Of a DNA stretch of 64,000 nt, positions 43,904-50,949 are shown in pieces. The DNA comes from Streptomyces sp. NBC_00878. GTDB lineage: Bacteria; Actinomycetota; Actinomycetes; Streptomycetales; Streptomycetaceae. The notes under the pieces were generated by a model. That model was given only the letters and a program-made list of their open reading frames with translations. It was not told where the DNA came from and did no database searches. The stretch is taken from positions 1,240,001 to 1,304,000 of the forward strand of contig NZ_JAPEOK010000001.1 of NCBI RefSeq assembly GCF_026341515.1. Reading direction: 5' to 3'. The translations under genes and the position numbers were made by a program. The first letter of the stretch is position 1; each line of letters opens with the position of its first letter.

Positions 43904-45855
43904 ACTATCTGCGCAAACCCCGGCTGCTGGTCGCCATCGCCGCGGGACTCGGCACCCTGCTCCTCACCGCGACCGTGCACGGCCTGCCCTTGGGCGACGA
44001 CAACACGCCTGCCTCGACCAACGTTGCCATCCGGGTCGACCAGGTCGGCTATGTACGCGGCGAGGCGAAACGGGCCTATGTCATGGGGCCCTCGGCGGCC
44101 CTCGCGGGAGCGCGCTTCGAGGTCGTCGACGCCAAGAACAAAGTCGTCACGGCGGGACAGCTCGGAGCCGACATCGGCCGCTGGAACACCAAGTACCCCT
44201 CCGTGCGCACCGCCGACCTCTCCGCGCTGGACACCCCCGGCACCTACCGCATCGTCCTGACCGGGACCGCGGCCGGCCGCTCCCCCGCCTTCCGGATCGC
44301 CGGTGCCCGCGAGCTGATGACCCCGCTCGTCCAGGACAACGTCCGCTTCCTGCAGGCACAGCGCGACGGAGCCGACGTGCTTCCCGGTGACCTGGCGCAC
44401 GGGCCCTCCCATCTGGCCGACAAGGACGCGACCGTCTACGCCGATCCGAACTACAACAAGGAGGGCACCGAGCTGCTCGACAAGCGGCTGACCCCGACCG
44501 GTGACCGGGCCGACGTCTCGGGCGGCTGGTTCGACGCGGGGGACTTCCTCAAGTTCACCGGCACCACCTCCTATTCGGTCGCCGAACTGCTGCTCGCGCA
44601 GCGCGACCTGCCGGACATGAAGGAACTGTCGGCCGAGGCTTCGCACGGGCTGGCCTGGATGGACAAGATGTGGGACGAGGACAGCAAGACCCTCTACGCC
44701 CAGGTCGGCATCGGCGCGGGCAACGAGGCCGTACGGACGGATCACGACGTGTGGCGGCTGCCCGAGGCCGACGACCGCCTCGACGTGTCCCCCGGCGACC
44801 CGGACTACACGATCAAGCACCGGCCGGTCTTCCGCGCGAACAACCCGGGCAAGCCGATCACCCCCAGTCTGGCGGGACGGGTGGCCGCGGTCTTCGCCCT
44901 CGCCGCACAGCGCGCGGCCGACACGGACCCGAAGGCGGCGCGGACCTGGCTGGACAAGGCCGCCGCCGTCTACGACCTGGCCGACACCAACCCGAACCCC
45001 GACGCGCTCTTCACGGCCTTCCCGAAGGCCTTCTATCCCGAGGACTCCTGGCAGGACGACCTGGAGTTCGCCGGCGCCGAACTGGCCCTGGCCGCACGGA
45101 AGCTCGGGGACAACCGGAAGGGCAAGTGGGCCGACGACGCGGCCCGCTGGGCCGGGGCCTATCTGCGCTCCGACGTCCAGGGCACCCTCGGCGTCGCGGA
45201 TGTCAGCGCCCTGGCCCACGCCGACCTGGCCACCGTCCTGGACGGCACCCGGAGGAAGGGGATCGGGGCCGCCGAGCTCAACAAGGACCTGCGCCGCCAG
45301 TTGGAGGACGGGGTCGCCCGCGCCAAGCAGGACCCGTTCGGAGCCGGTGCCGTCTACGACGACTTCGACGCCGTACCGCACACCTTCGGGCTGGTGGCCA
45401 CCGCCCGCCTCTACGCCAAGGCCACCGGAGACACCCGTTACGCGGCCTTCGCCGGTCGGCAGCGGGGCTGGGCCCTCGGCGCCAACCCCTGGGGAACCAC
45501 CTTCATGATCGGCGCGGGCGAGGTCTACCCGCACTGCCCGGAACACCAGTTGGCCAACCTCCGGGGCAGCCTCGACGGCAAGGGCGCCATCCTGCGGGGA
45601 GCCGTGGTCAACGGCCCCAACGCCGCCTCGAAACTGGACGAGTTGAACAGCTTCCCGACCATGAAGAAGTGCACGGCCGCCCCGCCGACAGGGGCCTGGA
45701 CCGACTTCGACGGCAAGGGCGCGCGGTACCTGGACGACGTGGGCGCCTGGCAGACCGTGGAACCCGCGCTGGACTTCACCACGACCGCGCTGCTGGCCTT
45801 CGCCCTGACCGCACGGTCCGACGCCGATGCCGATGCCAACACCGACGGCGAGTAG
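43900..45855 (+). CDS. Glycoside hydrolase family 9 protein, membrane-anchored or secreted
   Basis: A 651-residue enzyme. The N-terminal basic/hydrophobic segment (1-30) is a signal peptide or anchor. A cellulase N-terminal Ig-like domain follows (about 42-145: IRVDQVGYVRGEAKRAYV). The GH9 (alpha/alpha)6 barrel has DVSGGWFDAGDFLKF near 205-219 (catalytic Asp pair), GANPWGTTFMIG and EVYPHCPEH (His), and a late VEPALDFTTTALLAF (proton-donor Glu). GH9 enzymes cleave beta-1,4-glucans. There is no obvious cellulose-binding module. It overlaps the kinase stop by 4 bp, an unusual coupling that suggests the kinase/regulator pair controls or senses its activity. Confidence 0.9.
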   Translation: MNYLRKPRLLVAIAAGLGTLLLTATVHGLPLGDDNTPASTNVAIRVDQVGYVRGEAKRAYVMGPSAALAGARFEVVDAKNKVVTAGQLGADIGRWNTKYPSVRTADLSALDTPGTYRIVLTGTAAGRSPAFRIAGARELMTPLVQDNVRFLQAQRDGADVLPGDLAHGPSHLADKDATVYADPNYNKEGTELLDKRLTPTGDRADVSGGWFDAGDFLKFTGTTSYSVAELLLAQRDLPDMKELSAEASHGLAWMDKMWDEDSKTLYAQVGIGAGNEAVRTDHDVWRLPEADDRLDVSPGDPDYTIKHRPVFRANNPGKPITPSLAGRVAAVFALAAQRAADTDPKAARTWLDKAAAVYDLADTNPNPDALFTAFPKAFYPEDSWQDDLEFAGAELALAARKLGDNRKGKWADDAARWAGAYLRSDVQGTLGVADVSALAHADLATVLDGTRRKGIGAAELNKDLRRQLEDGVARAKQDPFGAGAVYDDFDAVPHTFGLVATARLYAKATGDTRYAAFAGRQRGWALGANPWGTTFMIGAGEVYPHCPEHQLANLRGSLDGKGAILRGAVVNGPNAASKLDELNSFPTMKKCTAAPPTGAWTDFDGKGARYLDDVGAWQTVEPALDFTTTALLAFALTARSDADADANTDGE

Positions 45856-46054
45856 CCCGGACCCGCCCCCGCCGCGGCCCGTTGACGGCTTCTTTGCAGG
45901 TCGGACGCGGGCCGGCGGCGGGAGCCGACAGGACGTAGACGTGACCGTCGACGTGCCGTAGACGCGTGCCGGTCACGATCGACCCCGGGAGGAAGACGTG
46001 CGGGAGGCCATGTGCTCTCCCGCCGCCACACCACGCAGTACCCGGAGGAGACTT

Positions 46055-48898
46055 ATGCAGGTCGCGGCCCCCGCAACGAGCCGCGGAGATGCCACCGCCG
46101 ACAGCGGAAGGCTGTACGGCAGGGCGCGGGAGGTCGCCCTCCTCGACCACCTGGTGGCGGACTGCCGCGCCGGCCGCGGCCGGACCCTGCTCGTGCACGG
46201 CGAGCGGGGCATCGGCAAGAGCGCCCTGCTCGACCACGTACAGACCGCGTCGCGTGGGGTACGAGTGGTTCGGGTCAACGGTGTCGCGAGCGAGGGCGAG
46301 TTGTCCTTCGCCGCCGCGCAGCGGCTGTGTGCCCAGTTCCGGGAGAACCTTCCCGGACTCCCCGTTCCGCAGCGGGAGACCGTCGAGTCGATCCTCGGAC
46401 TGCGTCCCGGTTCTCCCCCGGCCCGTCTCGACGCCGGCCTCGCCCTGCACGGTCTGCTGGCCTCCGCCGCCTGGCGGCATCCCGTGCTGTGCCTTCTCGA
46501 CGACGCGCACCTGATGGACGCGGCCTCCCGCGAGTGCCTGACCGTGGCCGCTCGCCGCTGTGCCGGGGAGCGGCTGGCCTTCGTGTTCACGCTCCCCGCC
46601 ACCGAACACCCCGGTGAGTTCGCCTCGTTCTCCGGCCTGGCTGTGACCGGTCTGTCGGACGAGGACGCGCAGGCGCTGCTGACCGAGCGCGTACACGTTC
46701 CGCTGGACGCGCGCATCCGCGAGCGCCTCGTGGCCGACGCCCATGGCAGCCCGCGCGCCCTGTTGTCGGTGGCGAGTTCGCTCTCACCGACCGAAATGGC
46801 CTTCGTCCGGCCGACGGAACCGGTGCGGCAGGGCCCTGACGCACCGGACGGGCAAGGTGCTGAATCACCGGACGGGCGGGGCGCCGACTCACCGGACCCC
46901 GGGACGCTCGCCGGCCTCGCGGACCTCAGCGCCCCGGCGCGCGAGGTACTGCTGGTGGCCGCGGCGGAACCGCTGGGGGATGCGGTGACCGTGCTGGAGA
47001 CGGTGGAGAGTCTCCGTATCGAGCACAGCGCCGTGACCGAGGCCGAGTCGTCCGGCCTGGTCGAACTGAGTCCTCGCGTACGGTTCGCGCACCCTCTCGT
47101 ACGTACGCGTCTGTACGCGGCGGCCGGCGTCACGCAGCGCAGGCGCGTGCACCGTGCTCTGGCGGGCGCGTGCGACCCGGTCCGCGCTCCGGAACAGCGC
47201 GCCTGGCATGAAGGGCAGGCGGCCGCCTCGTTCGACGAGTCGGTGGCGGCGCGGTTACAGGAAGCCGCGGAGCGGGCCTCCGGGGAACACGGGTCGATGA
47301 CAACCGCGGCGCTGTGGGAGCTGTCGGCCGCGCTGACCGCGGACCGGCCGCGGCGGGCCGTGCGCCTGCTCGCGGGTGCCGTGGCCCGGCGCCGGACGGG
47401 AGGGCTTCGGCAGAGCCTGGATCTGCTCGCGCGCGTGCACACATCCGCGCTGCCCGATGCCCAGCGCGCGCGGGCCGATGTGCTGCGGGCGCGGACCCGG
47501 TACGACGTGTACCGCGACGCGGCCTCGGTACGCGCCCTGCGTACGACCGCCACCCAGATCCGTACCCGAAGCGCGGCGGAGGCTCGCGCCGCACTGCTGG
47601 AAGCGCTGGCCGCCGGCCTCTTCGCGGGCCGCTTCTGCCACCCCGACGAACTGGCCGAGATCGCCTGGACCGCGCACGACCTGCCGCCGTTGCAGGCTGA
47701 CGCCCGCCCGCACGAGCTGTTACTGGAGGCAGCGACCACGCACATCTTGAAGGGCTTTTCCTCTGCTGTGGCGCCCGTGCGTCGCGCGGTTGACGCCTAT
47801 CTCACGGCGCCCTCGGCGACGGACCTCGACAGCAACGGCAGCTGGCTGGTCTGCCAGGCGGCCATCGGCCTGTGGGACAGCGCCGCCTGGGAGACCCTGG
47901 CCGACCGGCGGGTCGCGGCGGCCAGGCGGCACTCCGTCGTATCCGCGTTGCCGCTGGGGCTCGTCCACCAGGCGCTGGTGTGCGTGCACGGCGGCCGGCT
48001 CACGGAAGCCCGGACCCGCGTCCGGGAGGCGGAGGGCATCTGCGAGGCGATCGGTGCCGCGCCCCTGCGACACGCCACGCTGGTCCTGGAGGCCTGGACC
48101 GGTCATGAGGAGCGCCTGGAAGCGCTGGTGAGGGCCGGCAGGCAGGACGCCCGGGCGCGGGAAGAAGGCAGGCTGCTGACCGTGGCGGACTACGCGCAGG
48201 CTCTGCTGTACAACTCGCTGGGCAGATACGGCGAGGCTTTCGAAGCGTGCACGACGTCGCCGAACCTCGACGAACCGGCCTTTCGGAACTGGCTCCTGCC
48301 CGAACTGGTGGAGGCCGCGGTGCGCACCCACCACCCGGAGGAGGCCGCGGCCGCGGCCACGCGGCTGGAGGAGTGCGCCCGGCTGACGGAGAGCGCATGG
48401 GCGCAGGGACTTCACCTGCGCGCTCAGGCCCTGCTGGCCGACGACTCCGACGCCGAGGACCTCTACCGCGGCTCGGCGCAGAAACTGGAGGCGGCGGGAG
48501 CCGTGCTGCAAGCGGGGCGCACCCGGCTGCTATGGGGCGAGTGGCAGCGCCGGACGGGCCGCACGACTCAGGCCCGGGTTCACCTCCAGACCGCGCACGA
48601 CGTGTTCAGCCGGGTCGGCGCCCGCGCGTTCGCCGAGCGGTCCGCCGATGAACTCGCCGCCGCCGGCGCACGGCCTGCCCCGGCGCACCACGGCCCGCAG
48701 GCGGCGCTGACCGCACAGGAGCAGCGCATCGTACGGCGGGTCGCCCGGGGTGACACCTCCAAAGAGGTGGCAGCGGCGCTGTACCTGTCGCCACGGACGG
48801 TCGACGCGCATCTGCGCAGCATCTTCCGCAAACTCGGGATCTCCTCACGCCGGCAACTGCGCAACTCGGCGATCCCACCGCACGACGAGCGGCTTTGA
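46055..48898 (+). CDS. LAL-type (large ATP-binding LuxR) transcriptional regulator, bldA-dependent
   Basis: A 947-residue regulator of the MalT/LAL type. Walker A is GERGIGKS (49-56) and Walker B LLDDAH near 147. A long helical TPR-like middle and a C-terminal LuxR HTH (about 875-935: LTAQEQRIVRRVARGDTSKEVA, LSPRTVDAHLRSIFRKLGIS) follow. Two in-frame TTA codons are present, at 47255-47257 (codon 401) and 47720-47722 (codon 556), so translation should need the bldA tRNA. ATG 46055 has an excellent GGAGGAGAC at the right distance; upstream GTG/ATG codons at 45998 and 46010 are less likely. Its target is unknown. Confidence 0.9.
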   Translation: MQVAAPATSRGDATADSGRLYGRAREVALLDHLVADCRAGRGRTLLVHGERGIGKSALLDHVQTASRGVRVVRVNGVASEGELSFAAAQRLCAQFRENLPGLPVPQRETVESILGLRPGSPPARLDAGLALHGLLASAAWRHPVLCLLDDAHLMDAASRECLTVAARRCAGERLAFVFTLPATEHPGEFASFSGLAVTGLSDEDAQALLTERVHVPLDARIRERLVADAHGSPRALLSVASSLSPTEMAFVRPTEPVRQGPDAPDGQGAESPDGRGADSPDPGTLAGLADLSAPAREVLLVAAAEPLGDAVTVLETVESLRIEHSAVTEAESSGLVELSPRVRFAHPLVRTRLYAAAGVTQRRRVHRALAGACDPVRAPEQRAWHEGQAAASFDESVAARLQEAAERASGEHGSMTTAALWELSAALTADRPRRAVRLLAGAVARRRTGGLRQSLDLLARVHTSALPDAQRARADVLRARTRYDVYRDAASVRALRTTATQIRTRSAAEARAALLEALAAGLFAGRFCHPDELAEIAWTAHDLPPLQADARPHELLLEAATTHILKGFSSAVAPVRRAVDAYLTAPSATDLDSNGSWLVCQAAIGLWDSAAWETLADRRVAAARRHSVVSALPLGLVHQALVCVHGGRLTEARTRVREAEGICEAIGAAPLRHATLVLEAWTGHEERLEALVRAGRQDARAREEGRLLTVADYAQALLYNSLGRYGEAFEACTTSPNLDEPAFRNWLLPELVEAAVRTHHPEEAAAAATRLEECARLTESAWAQGLHLRAQALLADDSDAEDLYRGSAQKLEAAGAVLQAGRTRLLWGEWQRRTGRTTQARVHLQTAHDVFSRVGARAFAERSADELAAAGARPAPAHHGPQAALTAQEQRIVRRVARGDTSKEVAAALYLSPRTVDAHLRSIFRKLGISSRRQLRNSAIPPHDERL

Positions 48899-49074
48899 GG
48901 CGGAGCGGAGTGGACCCGAGCGAGAGCGGACTCGAGCTGGAGCAGACACGAGCGAGCGCCGCACCGGCACTGTATCGTTGACGTGACAACATCTTGCCGG
49001 GTTCGCGGTGCGCGAACCACTCGGACGCGGATGGTGTCACCGACGAGCGGTACCAGGTGACAGCGAGGTTCGGC

Positions 49075-50799
49075 ATGGAGGCAGCGCTCTCGCGAGACGT
49101 GCACTTCTCGCTGCTCGGACGGCTCAGGGCGGGCCGGGACGGCAGGGAGATCGATCTCGGCTCCCCGCAGCAACGGGCCGTGGCCGCCGCCCTGTTGCTG
49201 GCCCGTGGCAGGGGCGTGCGGATGAGCGATCTCGTGGACGCGGTCTGGGAGCGCCCGCCCAACTCCCCCAGCGCGGCGGTCCGTACGTACATCTGGCGCC
49301 TGAGACGTGCGCTGGAGCCGGGCCATGACGGGTCGTCAGGTCCGTGGCGGATCCTGCGGTCCACGGCTGGGGGCTACCTGCTGGACGTGGGCGACGACCG
49401 CGTGGACTGGCAGGTGTTCAAGCGGCGGATCGGCGAGGCCGGCGCGCTGCGGGCGGGCGGAGACACGGCGGCCGCCCGGCTGCTGTACGACAGCGCCCTG
49501 GCCATGTGGCGCGAAACGCCCCTGGCCGGGGTTCCGGGCCCGCTGGCGGACAGCGAACGGGCCGTGATGCAGGCCCGGCACCTCGACGTACTCGAAGCCC
49601 GGCTGGAGTCCCTGGTGGAGTCGGGGCACTGGTCGCGGGCGGCCGTCGAAGCCGCCGCGCTGGTCGAACAGCATCCGCTGCGTGAGGGACTTCACCAGTT
49701 GCTCATGCGGTCCCTGCTCCACACGGGTCGCCAGGCCGAGGCGCTGAACGCCTACGGCAGGATCCGTGGCCTGCTGGCCGAAGAGCTGGGCGTCGAACCG
49801 GGCGAAGGCCTGCGGTCACTGCACGCGGAGATCCTCCGGGGCGGCCGGCCCGCCGTCGTCGAGAGCACCCTCGGCAGCGCCGTCCACCGCGAGGCGCCCG
49901 TGCCGCGCCAGATCCCCCATGCCATCGCCGACTTCACCGGCCGGACCGACCAGACCGAACGGATCCGCGACGCCTTGCTCCGGCACTCCGCGGAGGCCGT
50001 GCCCATCGTCCTGGTCACCGGTATGGGGGGCGCCGGGAAGACGGCCCTGGTCATGCACAGCGTGCGGCCGACACTCCCGGCCTACACCGACGGCCAGTTG
50101 TACGCGGATCTCCGCGGCGCCGACGGCACCCCGGCCGGTACCGGCGGCGTCCTGTCCGCGTTCCTGCGCGCACTCGGCGAACCGGACGCCTCCCTCCCGG
50201 AAGACCTCCAGGAACGTGCCGCCCTGTACCGGAGTGTGCTGGCCCAGCGACGCGTGCTGATCGTGCTGGACAACGCCGCCGACATGGAGCAGGTGGCCCC
50301 GCTCCTGCCCGGCTCGCCCTCCTGCGCCGTCGCGATCACCAGCCGAAACTGCCTGGCGACCCTGCCGGTCGGTCTCCGTGTCACCCTCGGCGCCCTGCCC
50401 GCCGAGGAGGCCCTGGACCTGTTCACCCGGCTCGTGGGCAGCGCGCGCGTCATGGCGGAACCCGACGCCGCGCGGCAGGTCCTGACCGCCTGCGGCGGCC
50501 TGCCCCTGGCGGTACGCGTCATCGGCTCACAGCTGGCCGCCCGCCCCGAGTGGAGCATGGCGCAGCTCGCCGAACGCCTCGCCGACGCGCGACACCGCCT
50601 GTCCGACGCGGAGGCGGAGACGGCGAGCGCGGTCCCGGCGGCGCCGGAGGACACCGTACGGCGGACGCTGGAGCGGCTGGTCGATGCCGGGCTGCTGGAA
50701 TCCCCGGCGGGGGACGACTACCGCCACCACGACCTGGTGGTCCTCGGAGACGCCCTCTCCTCGCTGGACCGAGCGGAACAGAAACGGCGGCGCTGGTAG
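49075..50799 (+). CDS. SARP/AfsR-type regulator with NB-ARC domain and shortened C-terminus
   Basis: A 574-residue SARP. It has an N-terminal OmpR-like winged helix (about 8-100: SLLGRLRAGRDGREIDLG, VRTYIWRLRRAL), a BTAD domain (105-255, YDSALAMWRETPLAGVPG, AEELGVEPGEGLRSLH) and an NB-ARC ATPase (Walker A GMGGAGKTAL near 317; LIVLDNA; GGLPLAVRVIGSQLA). The usual winged-helix after the NB-ARC is reduced: only the end (LERLVDAGLLE and YRHHDL) remains after a short Ala/Glu linker, and the protein stops soon after. It lacks the TPR tail of AfsR. ATG 49075 is chosen over upstream GTG codons because the SARP fold begins directly. SARPs usually activate antibiotic clusters. Confidence 0.88.
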   Translation: MEAALSRDVHFSLLGRLRAGRDGREIDLGSPQQRAVAAALLLARGRGVRMSDLVDAVWERPPNSPSAAVRTYIWRLRRALEPGHDGSSGPWRILRSTAGGYLLDVGDDRVDWQVFKRRIGEAGALRAGGDTAAARLLYDSALAMWRETPLAGVPGPLADSERAVMQARHLDVLEARLESLVESGHWSRAAVEAAALVEQHPLREGLHQLLMRSLLHTGRQAEALNAYGRIRGLLAEELGVEPGEGLRSLHAEILRGGRPAVVESTLGSAVHREAPVPRQIPHAIADFTGRTDQTERIRDALLRHSAEAVPIVLVTGMGGAGKTALVMHSVRPTLPAYTDGQLYADLRGADGTPAGTGGVLSAFLRALGEPDASLPEDLQERAALYRSVLAQRRVLIVLDNAADMEQVAPLLPGSPSCAVAITSRNCLATLPVGLRVTLGALPAEEALDLFTRLVGSARVMAEPDAARQVLTACGGLPLAVRVIGSQLAARPEWSMAQLAERLADARHRLSDAEAETASAVPAAPEDTVRRTLERLVDAGLLESPAGDDYRHHDLVVLGDALSSLDRAEQKRRRW

Positions 50800-50884
50800 C
50801 ACCGGCAGCGGGCGCCGCGGACATCCTCCGGCATCCGGGGCACCCGGCCGATGCGGCACGAGCGGCGAAACGTCCGTCGGACGA

Positions 50885-50926
50885 CTGACGACCTCGTACG
50901 CGGCCCACCGCGTACGAGGTCGTCAG
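50885..50926. terminator. Strong bidirectional hairpin terminator
   Basis: Perfect 19-bp arms at 50885-50903 and 50908-50926 with a CCCA tetraloop lie between the convergent SARP and rhamnosidase genes. Confidence 0.88.
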
Positions 50927-50949
50927 GGTCCGTCCCGACCAGTCGCTCC

